Shown in pieces: positions 11,831 through 23,089 of a DNA stretch of 64,000 nt. The notes beneath the pieces are model-generated. The model was not told where the DNA came from, ran no database searches, and was given only the letters and a program-made list of their open reading frames with translations. The position numbers were made by a program, and so were the translations under genes. Each line of letters starts with the position of its first letter. Within the stretch, counting starts at the first letter, position 1. Origin of the DNA: Alligator mississippiensis (taxonomy: Eukaryota > Chordata > Crocodylia > Alligatoridae); the NCBI RefSeq assembly GCF_030867095.1, contig NC_081830.1, positions 37,820,781 to 37,884,780 of the forward strand. Reading direction: 5' to 3'.

Positions 11831-13612
11831 CTACCTGCTCTTAAGATGGAGTTTGCTCAGTTTACTAAAGGGATTTTGCAACATGGCTTCCTTCAATGGC
11901 AGACAACCAGACTCGTGTTGTAGTGTTTATGCTTTGGTACAGACAGGAGGTGTGTCTCTGGCATGGGGCTGTAAAAGAGCTGGGCTGTTCAATTTTGAAG
12001 CAGGCCAAAGACCAAAAGGTAATTTTTAACAACTTGTAGCTTGGCTGCTGGCCTATATACTTGATTTTTGTGCTGTTTTTTTTTCTTTTTCTTCTTTATT
12101 CCAGGTCCTCCAAGTGATATGGACAGGGCTGACAGTGGATGTGGAAATTGAAATTAAAAAAATAAAAAAAAGCTTCTAGTTTCACTTTTGTGATTTTTTT
12201 TTTTAGACAAGCCACTTCTGGGTATCGGGTATTTGTTTATTTCAACAGGAAGGCCTGCCAGTGCTCATAAAGAAGCACACTGGTCTGGAAATCCCCTGGT
12301 GTTTGTGTTGAGCAGGGTCCTTGCTGAGCCCTGCGTTGTTTCCTTTTAAGCTCAGGCATTTGGCTGTGTGCATGATTTTTTCAGGGCCAGGCAGGCAGAG
12401 CTCTTGTTTGCTAAGTGTGTGCTTTTTATAACTAGAAGAAGGGTTTGTGGTACAAGCAGCTTTGCTGCTCCTGACCTGCAAAACTACTATGTAGCCACAC
12501 TGAGAATTTCTAAAGCAAGTTTCTTGTCAAAGTCACCTAAAGCCCCAGTTCGGTAGTGTTTGGCTTGTAGGGTCAGATCCAAAAGAAGTAGAGGCATGGG
12601 ACTCTCTCTTGCTTGAAAATAGCACATCAGGGGCAGGGAGGAGTTGTGGGGGTGGGGGGTGGAAAAGGATCTTGGTAGGGGAAGCCTACCCCAGGGGCCA
12701 TTGTGGTTAAACAGTAGAATAGCTACCAGCAGCCATGCCTCTATAAGCTTCACTCGTGAAATGGTGCCCCTAAGATCTGGAAGTCTGAGGAAATCTTTAT
12801 GAGCTAGAGCAACCCAAAGCACTTCACCATGGCACTCTCTGGTCAGTTTGTGCCATTCGGTATGGAAGTGCTATCCCACCTGACTTGGCTTCTCCACCTG
12901 AACCCCAGTGTCTCCAGTGTACGAAGATCTCTGTTACAGGGGGAAGGTGGGTAGCATGTGGCAACTGTTAAGGAAGCAAAGTTGCTGGTCGGCCATCATT
13001 TTTTGTTGAGAGCTTCTGTGTGCCTCTGCTTGTGGGAGACCCACACACAGAATAGTTTGTGTGGAAGGTAGACCAAGGGATCTTCAGGTGTACGGCACTG
13101 GTATTATTGCTCTGGTATTATTGCACTGATATTATTGCTCTCTGAAACCAGGCATTGGCATTTGGGATGCTGTTGAAGGAGTAGTGTTAGTTAAATTTGT
13201 GACTCAAACTACATTGCTGCTCTCCCTTTTTCTGTCACAGGAACACGTCTTGGGCTGATGGAGCAGTGGTAACCTTAGTGGAGTGTATATGTCCTAAGCA
13301 ATGGATATTTATACTTCCAGATGCAAGGACTCTAAGTTGGTAAGGGAGACATGCTTGTCCCTGTGAGATTAACCTGTTACAGATGCAGGTAAACAGAATA
13401 GATAAATGTACTGCTGCTGCATAGGCCATGGTGGAATAATCAACATGACACTTGCTTGAAGGGTCTTTCAAAAGGCTGGAGGAGGCAGAGCAGAAAAAAA
13501 TGCATAGAGCTTCATGGGTTCTTGCTCCACCCTAGGAAGGTAAGAACCTACCAGATAGTCCTGTCTCCACAAAACCAGTGAAGGGGGCTGGGAGATTTGT
13601 ATGTCTCTAGTG

Positions 13613-15064
13613 CAGGGGTGAACAAAATACGGCCTGCGGGCCGGATCCAGCCCACAGGGACATTCTATCTGGTCCATGAGGCCCCTAAAACAATTTTAAA
13701 ATTTTGAATTTATCTGTTCTTGGTTCCTGTCAAAAATAAAAGGAACCATAGACATTAGAACCCAGGGGAGTCCTTGGTAGGCTCCTGCAACAGCAGGGCC
13801 TGCCCGGCCCCGCCCCCTCACCCAGAAGCCCCAGTAGGGGCTTCTGGCCTTGGACCACATGGCTGCCTGGTGAAGGAACCTTGGGTATGGTGGGGGAGAA
13901 GGGCAGGGGACAAGCTGGTGTGGAGCACGAGGAAAAGTGGCCCCTCCCCATGGCCCGTGCTCCCTGCTGCAGCCGTTTGTAGCCTGCGCAAGGCTGTCCT
14001 GAGCGGGCCCAGGTGGCCCCACGTGGGCTGCAGGCTGCTGCAGCGTGGGGCACTGGGCACGGGGCGGGCAAGGGGCCGCTTTTCCCCTGCTCTCAGCAGC
14101 AGCTTGTAACCCACCCACCCCCGCAGCCAGCCTGGGCCCCAGGCTGGCTCCAGGCTCGCCTGTCAGGGCTGCACCGCAGCAGCAGCTGCAGCCCACCCGC
14201 TTGCCGCGTTGGGCAGTGTTTGCTGCTGCTGCCTGCCCGGAGTTTGCGCCACAGGAGGCTGTGGTGCGGCTGCCACCGCCGCCTCTGTGCTGCCCAGTGC
14301 ACAAGCTGTGGGTGGGCAGCAGCAGCAAACACTGCCCAACATGGCTAGCAGGGGGGTCGCAGCTGTTGCCGCCACAGTGCAGCCCCAACAGGCGAGCCTG
14401 GAGCCAACGCGGGGCCCAGGCTGGCTGCGGGGGCAGGTTACAAGCTGGTGCTGAGTGCGGGGGGGAAAGCGGCCCCTCCCCCACCCTGTGGCTGGCACCC
14501 CACGCTGCAGCCACTTGCAACCCACATGGGGCTGTCTATGCCTGCTCAGAACAGCCCCACGTGGGCTGCAAGCGACTGCAGCAGGGAGCATGGGCCATGG
14601 GGTGGGCGAGGGGCCGCTTTTCCCCGTGCTCCTCACCAGCTCCTTCCCTGCCAGTGAGCAGGGGGTCGGGGCTGTGCACTGCCCCCCACATGTACCGCGG
14701 GACTGGGGGTGCACTGGGAGTGAGCAGGTGCAGGAGCACAGGGCCCGCACCAGTGTCCCAGAGCCAGTGCCAGCAGGGCCCACAGCAAGGCAGCAGGGGT
14801 ACAGGGTCCTGGCTGGCAGGGGCTCTATGGAGCTGGGCCAGCTCCCCCCTCTCCCTGCTGGTGCAGCCCAGCCTGGCTCCACAGACCCCTGCCAGCCTGT
14901 GCCCCGCTCTGGGCCCCACCGGTGTTGGCCCTGGGACATTGGTCCCAAGATGACGACCAGAGGGCGGGGTACCTGTTAAGGGGCAGGGCTACCCATGCGG
15001 CCCTCGAAAGCTTACCAAAACTGGGTAAGCGGCCCTCCGCCTGAAATAATTGCCCGCCCCTGCT
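13613..15064. mobile_element. non-autonomous hAT-like element, copy 1
   Basis: It begins CAGGGGTGAACAAAATACGG and ends AATAATTGCCCGCCCCTG, an imperfect terminal inverted repeat. An 8-9 bp direct repeat (TCTCTAGTG) sits on both sides, as expected for hAT insertion. The 1.2-kb interior is very GC-rich and built of diverged repeats (CTGCAG/CACGTGGGCTGCA-type units). This yields long open frames in many phases with no recognisable protein, so I do not call them genes. Confidence 0.75.
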
Positions 15065-15685
15065 CTCTAGTGGAAGATGCATTTCAGGCACTGCTAAAGA
15101 GGCAGTTTGCCAACTTCAGCCCTTATGCAGGCTGGTCTAGAGCTTCATTTGTATAGCCTTCTCTTCTGCCAGAAGCCAACTAATGCCAGTTTTGTGTTTA
15201 TCCTTGAACAGTCCTAGTCTGTTCTGCCAGACTTGTAACACATTGCTCTCATTTGGTTTGTACACATCCTGGCTTTGGAGAGAAAGCAGGGGAGATTTTG
15301 GTGGGTCAGTGAATAGCTTGAGTTCCTGGTCATCTACGTGAACCCTGGTTTAGCTCCTTGTTGCAGAGACCCTGGGCTCTCTACTGGGAAGCTCTGGAAG
15401 TCTGAGGCACTCAGTTGACCATTCTATGGAGGGCATTGTACAGAGGCCCTTGAACAATTGTTTTCCTCTCTCGGGAACCCTGCAGGATGTGCTCAGTTTT
15501 GTGCTCCCAACCCTATTCTGCTCAATGCTGTTGAGCTCCTCTCAACCCCATTCTCCGTCAAATTTCTGCCTTTAAACAATGTGTATGTTAATCACTTCTT
15601 GCAGTATCATCCCCTTGTTAAACTGTAAAGTTCTTTGAATGCTCATAATGAGACACCTTTTTATTTAAAAAACACTGATGATGGA

Positions 15686-17003
15686 TGTCGCAGGGCACCT
15701 CGGTGCCCCTGCTCCTGGAAAGGAGAAACTGCCAGGGAGCGAGTGAGCGCGCCCTGGCCCGACATAACGAGCCCAGCTGAGGCTGGCTCAGGTAATGAGC
15801 GCAGCTGCGGGTTGCCGGAGCAACTAAGGGGAGCCAGCTGCCTGTAGGGGGCAGGGCCTGGCCCTTATAAAGCCCAGGGCCGAAGCCAGGCTGGCAGTTC
15901 TCTGCCAGCAGCTGGAGAGGCAGGAGCTCACTCAGCCAAACTATGGGGAGAAGTCTGAGGGGCAAGTACAGCCCCTGATATCCCTGAGAGGATTGGGCAC
16001 TAAAGGTTTAGCCAGGGGGCTTTATGTTTGTGTTACAGCCAGGAGGCTTGTGTTTGTTTGGCTCTGTTATTACACCCGGAGGCTTGGGTGAGGCTGTAGG
16101 GGTTGGAGGAGGCCTCAATTATAGGGACCCCAGAGAGTGTGGGGTGCCCTAGCGCCAAGAGGGCGCGTTATTTGCATAGCGCCAGGGAAGGCACAGCTCA
16201 CACGCCAGGGCGTGAGCAACTGGCGGCGAGGAGCGCGGCCAGTGGGTCGTGGGCGCAACCCGTAGGTTGCGGACGGGGACCTAGACCCCGGATTGCGTGT
16301 GGGGGAACATAGACCCCGGCCCCAGGAAAGGGGCGGTATTATTGAGTAGCCCAGTGTGGGCACGGCGAACCCCAAAGAGGGGGAGCGCCATTGTACGTTA
16401 TTGAGTAGCCCAGTGTGGGCATGGCGAACCCCAGAGAAGGGGAGCGCCATACCGAGGAGCCCGAGATGGGCATAGCGAGCCCGGCCGCAGGCTAGTGCGG
16501 TAACACCCCTCAGACTGAGGCAGGGCACTGCGGTTGCCCCGAGAAGACGGGGAGTAGCAGCGCGGAGAGCCAGGGTCAGAGAGGGTGCCCGTGCGGTTGG
16601 CCCATAGGACCGGGGCCCGCTAGGGAGTCCCTGAGTGGGACCGTACCATCAGGGGAGGCCCAGCGGGAGGCTGGGCACGAGGGAGACAGACCGGACAACG
16701 TCCATTACATCTGCGAGGCTTGGGGCGTGGTATTAGGGGCTGGTAGGAGCCACGCATAGCCCACAAGGCTAGGGTGTCTAGGGAACACCCACCATATCGG
16801 GAGACCCCCAGGGGGTCCGGAAGAACCGCGGGGACAGAGGTCTTGAGTAGCCATGCCCAGGGAAAACACAAGGCAGCCTCCCATCATTATATTTACCATC
16901 AAAGACATGGCGGGCGAGAGTTAGAGGGTGTCTTGGGCTGGCCTGACACGGAGCGAGGGACCTCAAGGAGATCACGGCCCTCTGTGAGGACCCCGCCGTG
17001 AGA
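15686..17003 (+). mobile_element. solo LTR fossil, GC-rich family
   Basis: A 1.3-kb sequence begins TGTCGCAGGGCACC and is flanked by a 5-bp direct repeat ATGGA (15681-15685 and 17004-17008). That TG start and 5-bp duplication fit a retroviral-type LTR. A promoter-like CTTATAAAGCC lies near 15865. Internally a unit of about 60 bp (TTATTGAGTAGCCCAGTGTG...) is repeated two to three times near 16340-16470. Related sequence occurs at 37.4-39.6 kb. No coding region is present; it is old. Confidence 0.6.
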
Positions 17004-17690
17004 ATGGATTCTAGGACTCCTCCTGCAGCAGTGGGCAAGTGGAGCTTGATTGCTGATTAAACTCGCAGCCAGAGCTGGGTGAAAAAGTTGTTAGCAAATT
17101 CTAAACTGCTGACTTCCTAAGTTGTCCTGAGCAACTTCAGCTTTTTAGCTTGTATCAAAAAGGTCAAAAGTCCTTATCCCCACTGCACCTCTCAGGGTGA
17201 AGGCTCACCATTTTCTCTTGAGTGGCGCACATTTAACATCATGTCTGGCCTCCTTTGATGTTGCAGGCTAAATGAACAGAGGTGCCTATTGACTGGTGGC
17301 AGCCTTCAGTATCAGGATCAAACTCATGCCTCTGGAGCTGTTGCATGACATGTTAACCACTCTGCTACTCTGTTCTTCCTATGGCATGTAGGAGGGGATA
17401 ATGTGTGTAGGATCTGGCCCTCATCTCACCTGCTTCTGGAGATTGTGTTCACTTCCTCTATATAACTCACTGGTGAAGTGGTCTGTTCTTCTGCACTGCA
17501 TTTTGATTTCTCTTGCTTGTTGCCTTTATAAACTGATAGCTACATAATTGTCTCATCTCCTGGTTCTTTTGCTGAGACTGAGCCAGTATGTTTGATAACT
17601 ACACCCAGAGATGCTTTCTAGCCCAGCTGTCTCTGCATCACTGCAACTGACCAAGGAAATCCAGCAAAGAGAATTACATGATGGTATACA

Positions 17691-18290
17691 TTTTTTTTTT
17701 TTTTTTTACATTTATTTTCAAAGAACAATCTTTGGGATAAAAGTGGAGTAAAACAAAATTACCAAGAAAGGAGCCTTTGAAGCTACAGAGATCAACAAGC
17801 TATAGGCAGCCCTCATATCTAAACTCCTGTGGTCCCAGGAAGTATTTTGTATTCGAGAGAAAGTACAACCCATACAATTGTCCTCTTGGAGCACAGTTAC
17901 AATTCTTAGCACAGTGGGAGCTAATGTGTTGGCTGCTATGTAGCTTCGCAGTGCAATATAATACTAAACAGAAACAGTCATCACTGACACTGTCTGACAC
18001 TGAGGCAGCCTCCGCAAATTTTAGAGCCCTGGAGACAAATCATCCGAACAGCTGATTTACTCAGACATTCATGATCAGAGTCAAATCTGGTTTCTTTTTA
18101 GATGAACTCTGCCTGTCCAGAAGTCCCCGGGAGCCCAGTTTCACGTGCATGTCATTCTGTAGATATGAATCGGTATGTTCCTGACATGCTGTCAAACATT
18201 TTATCTTCCTCCAGGCAGCTGGGTGATCATGACCATAGTGCATTTGTTTCTGATGCAATAATCTGAGAATTTCTTCCCTCTTTTCAGTTG
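17691..18290 (-). pseudogene. retrocopy-like mRNA 3' end with poly(A)
   Basis: On the minus strand an open frame of about 75 codons (LTTEKREEILRLLHQKQ to PDLTLIMNV, stop at 18061-18063) is followed by about 345 bp of UTR-like sequence, AATAAA (17711-17716) and a 17-nt A tract (17691-17707). Similar but imperfect flanks (ATGATGGTATACAT left, AAGTTGGCATACAC right) could be an aged target duplication. This fits a 5'-truncated processed copy of a host mRNA, but I do not recognise the parent. The alternative is a genuine last exon of an unknown minus-strand gene. The poly(A) is unusually close (3 nt) to AATAAA. Confidence 0.45.
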
Positions 18291-18417
18291 TAAGTTGGCA
18301 TACACTAATGTAAAATTACTGATTCCTGATGAGGAAACAAAGAAAGTTAGCACAACATGTATCTGAATAATTCCTTTTCTGCTATTCTGTATTTAGCCTG
18401 CTGAATTATGAATATTT

Positions 18418-18545
18418 CATAGTATCATAGTGCTTAGGTCGAAAGGGACCTAACAGATCATCAGGTCCGAGCCCCTGCCCTGGACAGGAACGGGTGCCGG
18501 AATCATATCACCCCAGCCAAATATCTGTCCAGCCTCCAATAACTA
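18418..18545 (-). repeat. CR1 LINE 3'-end fragment
   Basis: The sequence around 'atcatagtgcttaggtcg' and 'agggacctaacagatcatc' is the inverted CR1 3' untranslated end, seen also at 35.3 kb. It is short and truncated. Confidence 0.6.
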
Positions 18546-18748
18546 AACAAAGAAGAAAAATATTTCTAGCTGCCTGCATAGTCTCCAAATTGAATAAGCA
18601 TGCCTAATTTAAAAGAAACAAACAAAAATGAACCAAGAGGCTGACGCAATGAATGCAAACTGACCCCACCAAAGTATTTAAAGTGTTTCACACAAAACTG
18701 CTCAACTTTAAAGCAGGAGGCAGGATTGCTTTCTTTGTTGCTCATTAC

Positions 18749-18890
18749 CTGGGTTCTTCAGGAGTTTGGTGGCAACCATCATCATGAACGTGTCGATGCT
18801 CATGCTGTTGAATTCCTCCTCTGAATTCGCCACGTCTATTGGTTTTATGCAGTCCTCTATCCCTTGCACAAGCACCTGGAACACTGTCAT
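18749..18890 (-). CDS. RBR E3 ligase exon A (start codon, first half of UBL)
   Basis: The start codon is at 18890-18888. The exon encodes 47 codons beginning MTVFQVLVQGIEDCIKPIDV, then NSEEEFNSMSIDTFMMMVA and TKLLKNP, and ends in phase 1 at CCCAG/GTAATG. The pattern of a beta strand, turn, second strand, acidic stretch and then a helix matches the first half of a ubiquitin fold. This start is chosen because it lies at the beginning of the UBL-like sequence and a promoter-type ISRE sits about 75 bp upstream. An overlapping 98-codon frame exists but has no domain resemblance. Confidence 0.7.
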
Positions 18891-18963
18891 CCTTGCAGCT
18901 CTCCGGGTTGCTACTGACTGAGCTGGTTTCTCTCCTCACTCCAGCAGCACCAGCCTTCTTTAT

Positions 18964-18977
18964 GCTTTCACTTTCGC
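18964..18977 (-). promoter_or_regulatory. ISRE-type interferon response element
   Basis: The minus strand reads GCGAAAGTGAAAGC, a perfect GAAANNGAAA core as bound by ISGF3/IRF factors. It lies 74-87 bp upstream of the RBR start codon, and a weak TATA-like GCATAAAG follows immediately. The position and orientation suit control of the RBR gene by interferon; function is inferred. Confidence 0.65.
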
Positions 18978-19689
18978 TGAGTGACAGTGATACGCTTTTC
19001 AGGAAATGGTATGCCTGAGTTGTTGACTGGGGTGTGGACAAGGTTTGCTCTGCTCCTTTCTAAATTTATACTTTCTCAAACTATTGTCTTAATTTCTGCT
19101 TCCACAGCCAGTGTATGGTGTAGAAATGTGAATTAAGTATCATACAAACCATTTCGGCTGTGATGAGCATGATCTTTTTTTTTTTTTTTTTCATTTGATG
19201 TGGTTGTACCCAAGTCCAAGTATGAAGTTTTGTAGAAATGAGGAGTAAACTGAGTTTTAGTTTGGTTTTAGCTTCTTGGATGTCTCTCATAAAAACATAA
19301 ATCTTATCCAAATGTCTTAGTTTTTCACAGCAGCAGGCTGTTGTACAAGAGAGCAAAGAATAGAAAAGAACTACTTCCAAGAAAGAAGAGGCAGGCGGCC
19401 CATGGAAGAGTGGCTTCTTGTAGTGGGAATTAGAGAAGCAGAAGGGAAATACAATGTGACTGAAGGTGTGTAACTGGAAGTGACAGGTGTGAGTCTAGCC
19501 CCTGGCTTAAGCAGTGTGCAGGTATGAGGAATATTTGGGGCAGAAAGCTGAGGCTGAGAAATGAAAAATTCTTCTCAAACTTCATTGTCCACAAGCATGG
19601 GATGAGTTACCCCTTTTTGTATCTTAAAGGCAGAATGATCGCCGTATCAGTGAAGCATTCTGCTCATCTCAAGGGGATTGTTTAAATAA

Positions 19690-20520
19690 CCCATGCTCTT
19701 TCAGCCTTGCCTCACAAGTCATGGCTTCCATTTCTTAGCAGCCCCTGCCCATGTGGCTGAGGCCAGTTTCCATACAGACCCCAGCAGCACCTGTCCTGTG
19801 ATAGCACAGGGCCAGGGTTTCTGTGGAGACTGGCCCCAGCAGCCCTGGCAGGCAGCAGCAGCACCAGCCTCTTCCTGGTGAGGCGGCTGATGGGGAACTG
19901 TGCTGCAGGCAGGAGCCGGGCAGGCTGCCTCTGCAGGGCAGGTAGCAGCAGCAGCCGAGGGGTGGCTATGTGGGGCTACAGGGAATTTTGGGGTGGCTAT
20001 AGCTCCCCCAACCTCTCCCCTAGCGCCACCCCTGCTGGCAGGGTGCATGGCAAGGCAGGGACCTGATCCGTAGCTGGGCTGGGATCTTGTGGCAGTGACA
20101 GCGTGGTCCAGAGCCAGAGAAAAGCCATGATCTGCAGCCTGCATACCCCAGGCAGGCAGGCACATGCAGGCTGTGCATCATGGCTCTGCCCTGGCTCCAG
20201 ACCACGCTGTCACTGCTGCAAGGAGCCAGGGCAGAGCCACAGTGCACTGACTACACAATCCTGCCCGGAGCGTGCAGGCTGCAGATCACGGCTCTGCCCT
20301 GGCTCTGGACCATGCTGTCACCAGGGCAAGATCCCAGCTTGTCTGCCAGTGCTGGTGGGGCCAGTCTCCATGGAAACCCCAGCCTTGCGCTATCACAGTG
20401 CAGCTGCTACTGGGGTCTCCATGGACCCTGGCCCTAGCCACGCAGGAAGGAGCTGCTAGAAAATGGAGTCTGGCCTCTGGCTGGATCCACTATTTTGCCC
20501 AACACTGCTCTAATCACTTT
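19690..20520. repeat. GC-rich interspersed repeat with internal duplications
   Basis: The units around 'ctctgccctggctc' and 'agaccacgctgtcac' recur three to four times between 20095 and 20330, alternating with 'gcaggctgcagatcacgg'-type blocks. The right border 'cactattttgcccaacactg' resembles the inward-read end of the hAT-like elements in this window. Open frames here are by-products of composition. Confidence 0.45.
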
Positions 20521-20870
20521 TGTGGCTCTCTGCTAGGCTCTTTCTAAGATCTGACCACGTCCATTTTGAAACTCAGGGGCCAAAACCAGACACTGTAATC
20601 TAGGTGAGGCCTCACCAATGCCAGAGGGGAAGAATTTGAAAGAGAAACTCTTTTAAAAACAAACCATGAAGGTGTTGGTGTTTTTGAAACAAGAGCACAC
20701 TATTGCCTTGTATTCCATTTAGGATCCATTGAATCCCCAGGTCCTTCTCCTTAGTATACAGCAGCCTAGTCACTCATTTTCCAATCTGTATTTGGGTATC
20801 AAATTGTTATATCTGAAGTGCTAGACTTTGCACTTGTCCTTGTTGTGTTTCATTGTGCAAGTAAATTCAT
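20520..20870 (-). repeat. CR1-related fragment
   Basis: The minus-strand arrangement around 'gaggcctcaccaatgccaga' and 'gactttgcacttgtccttg' matches a widespread sauropsid repeat whose first block is shared with the copy at 330-650. It is strongly diverged. Confidence 0.4.
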
Positions 20871-20932
20871 ATGTGCTGTGCTGAAAAATACAGTACCTAT
20901 AAACACACTGTATCAGGGTATTTACTGTAAGT

Positions 20933-21186
20933 GAAAACGAAGGTCTTTCTTGCCAGCTAAGAGCGAGCAGCTGCTCCTCCTAGCGAGCTCAGAAAACAAT
21001 TTTAGCACAAAGTAGCTTCCCTACCAGTCAGAATGAAAGTGCAAGTTAAAGAGTAGCTCCTTAAAGCGCTTTTGTGAAGATTGTGAAGAGGATTCAGCCT
21101 CAGGAACGTGGTGTTTGCCTCTTCAGAGCTCTGCTCGGGGAACTAGCTTGCACGTCAGTCTGGCCTGGCAATGTGTTCAGAAAAGG
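20933..21186 (+). promoter_or_regulatory. possible USP promoter and untranslated first exon
   Basis: GAAAACGAAG at 20933-20942 is one base from the ISRE core GAAANNGAAA. About 250 bp downstream is a strong donor, AAAAGG/GTAAGT, at 21186/21187. A good acceptor at 25567/25568 (CTTGTCTTTCAG) could join it to the exon with the USP start codon. If joined, ATG at 21171 would open a short upstream frame that ends soon after the junction. This is all inference from motifs. Confidence 0.25.
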
Positions 21187-21411
21187 GTAAGTTGCAGCGC
21201 TGTGCACACTAGAGAAGAATGTGCAGGGAAGTGGTGGGGAAACAAGCCCTAATGGGAACAGGGCTGTGTGGAACCGTGAGCGCTGTGTTAGAGGGGGGAG
21301 AGAGCAGCATGAAACAGTTTGGGCCTGCCTGCAACTGCTGCTTGGTTAAAAGAGGGGTGTCAGTCCTTTATATGCAGCTGACTGCATTTAACAGCTACTC
21401 TCAGCTTCAAA

Positions 21412-21705
21412 CAGTGGTTCTCAACCCTTTTAAACTTGAGGCACTGCAAGATAGACTCAAGACACCCCTCAGAAATGACCTCCTCATAGTTTTCACTTGT
21501 ATTTTAATTACAGGAAAATTAATAGAGCAACTCGTCTGTTGCAAGGAGCTCTAAGCACAGTAGGGCTGAATGTTTTTAATGTTACAGATGTCTCTTTGAA
21601 CTCTCTGGGTTTATCATAGCAATCATGTTTGTACATCTAACAGCATTAACACTGGCACCTCAAGGCACCCATGGTGCCACAGGACCCTGGTATAAAATTG
21701 TTGAC
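21412..21705 (+). mobile_element. hAT-like fragment
   Basis: It starts CAGTGGTTCTCAACCC, the terminal motif of many vertebrate hAT (Charlie-like) elements. The 3' end ('gaccctggtataaaattg') is diverged and the boundary is uncertain. Confidence 0.35.
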
Positions 21706-21836
21706 TTAGTGTGGTGTAGTGAGCATGTTTGTTATTACCCTGAAATAGAATAGTTTTCTGATAGCATACTGTTAAATTAACAATAATTTGGATTATTAAG
21801 AAGTATTAGCTTTGCAGCTGAATACAAGGCATGACC

Positions 21837-22375
21837 TGTGGCCTAGCAATGCCGCTGACCACAAGGCAGAATGATAGCTAAGCCTTTGCTTGTGTCATGT
21901 AATCATTTTAACTGTGTTAAGCATTTTCTGAGTAAAATGCAGCAAGTGGATCTGTGTCTGTGTGCTTGAAAATCAGCTACAGCAAGAAGCAAGATAAGAC
22001 AAAGAAGCCATTGTTCTAAGTACAGTGATCATGTCCTTAAGAAGTGTCTACTACTGTGCAAGGTTTTGCTAACTTATCATAATGTTACTGTTACTTAACT
22101 TTTAGCTTTTAAAAAGTGCTAGTTCAGCTTAATAGAAATATGCTGTTACAAAGATTTGTAAAGCACCGCCCAAGTATTGCTTTTGTTAACCCTGTAGTCT
22201 TGCCTTGTTGTAAAAAGTATAAAAGATCGCCCCACCCTTGAAGGGGGGCCATTTTGCCTTTTGCTGGTTTTATGGTCTTTGCTCGAGCAAATAAATGACT
22301 GTCAGTTCTTTACCCGCGTTGTCTGGTCCCTGCTGCAGCTAGATAACGAACTTTAGGGAGTTTTCTCCCACCACA
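21837..22375 (+). mobile_element. LTR fossil
   Basis: The sequence begins TGTGGCC and ends near CCACCACA. It contains the TATA-like GTATAAAAGATC (near 22218) and AATAAATGAC (near 22290) in LTR order, with a GT-rich tail after the polyadenylation signal. No matching 5-bp flank was found, so limits are approximate. It appears to be a solo LTR of an endogenous retrovirus family, with no coding part. Confidence 0.5.
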
Positions 22376-23089
22376 GTGGCAAGATGTGCACCCACTTCAG
22401 CAGAAGAGATTTTGTGCTGGTCACTGTTTAACTTGGGCAGGTTAAAGGACATGAGAGGCAAAACTAGCAAGCAAGGAAGTATGTGGGGGAAAAAATAGTA
22501 ATTCAGGTGTATGCATTGGGCATTTTATAAACTGGAAATACTTTTAGTAGTGCTAACTTGGATAATAAAGCACCACAGCCCTGGAGTGCCTGGTGGCTCT
22601 AGTGTCTACTGCCATAGCCTGGGCTTTCTCACTGCTCCTGCAAGGCAGAGCATGTGCCACACCCCTAGAGCACACAGCGGCCATGGTGCATCCTCCCATA
22701 GTCCGGAAAGCCTCACTGATCCCTCTGAGCACAGCAACTGGCAGTCTGGACAGTGGCAAGAGGTAGCATGGTCACTGGGCGCTTCAGGGCTGCAGCTCTC
22801 TGCCCAGTGGGAGCAATGAGATGGTCCTGCCCCTAGATTCTAGTTCTGTCCCTGCTCACCAAGCCACTTGTGGCAAGTCACAGCTGTGCAGATGCAGGAT
22901 AGTCAAAGATGTTTTTTTGCCTAAGGTGTGACTGTGCCACTAAGCTGAACAATGCTAAGCTGATTAAGAGCTGTGTGTGGCTTACTGCATAAGATGTAAC
23001 AAGGCCTTTACACATTAATTTAGTGTCTCCTGGAGCTTTGAACACCTGGATTGTTCATAAATTAACCCCATGAACTCTACTGCCTGAGG

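Larger units (their letters stand above)
10556..18748 (-). other. long first intron(s) of the RBR gene
   Basis: It should contain at least one unrecognised exon completing the UBL, entered in phase 1 and left in phase 0. I could not locate it. The span includes a palindromic MITE (11166-11390), a CR1 piece (about 11405-11830), a hAT-like element (13613-15064), an LTR fossil (15686-17003), a retrocopy-like sequence (17691-18290) and a CR1 tail (18418-18545). Confidence 0.5.
1224..18890 (-). other. gene span: UBL-RBR E3 ubiquitin ligase
   Basis: This span holds five coding exons of one minus-strand gene (A 18749-18890, B 10366-10555, C 8856-8950, D 4014-4181, E 1224-1679). RBR ligases take ubiquitin from an E2 onto a RING2 cysteine and then pass it to a substrate. 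The deduced protein runs: ubiquitin-like start, Ser/Pro-rich linker, RING1, IBR, RING2, short tail. Phases agree for B-C (1), C-D (0) and D-E (0). Exon A ends in phase 1 while B begins in phase 0, so an exon carrying the second half of the UBL is missing from my reading. It resembles a UBL-RBR family expanded in fishes, known to me from memory; I cannot name an orthologue. It is head to head with the USP gene, and an ISRE-type site lies just upstream of its ATG. The introns are filled with transposon remains. Confidence 0.85.

Noticed and set aside
13696-14953. Open frames up to about 300 codons on both strands
   Set aside because: They lie inside a hAT-like element bounded by inverted ends and target duplication. 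Frames are open in several phases because of high GC, and the peptides are Pro/Ala/Cys/Trp-rich without any domain.
16340-16470. Tandem repeat that could suggest a satellite or array
   Set aside because: There are only two to three copies of a unit of about 60 bp, inside an LTR. It is not an independent array and not CRISPR-like.
18745-19041. 98-codon frame overlapping the UBL exon
   Set aside because: It is out of phase with the UBL-like frame and its peptide has low complexity and no domain. The shorter frame fits the ubiquitin-like pattern.
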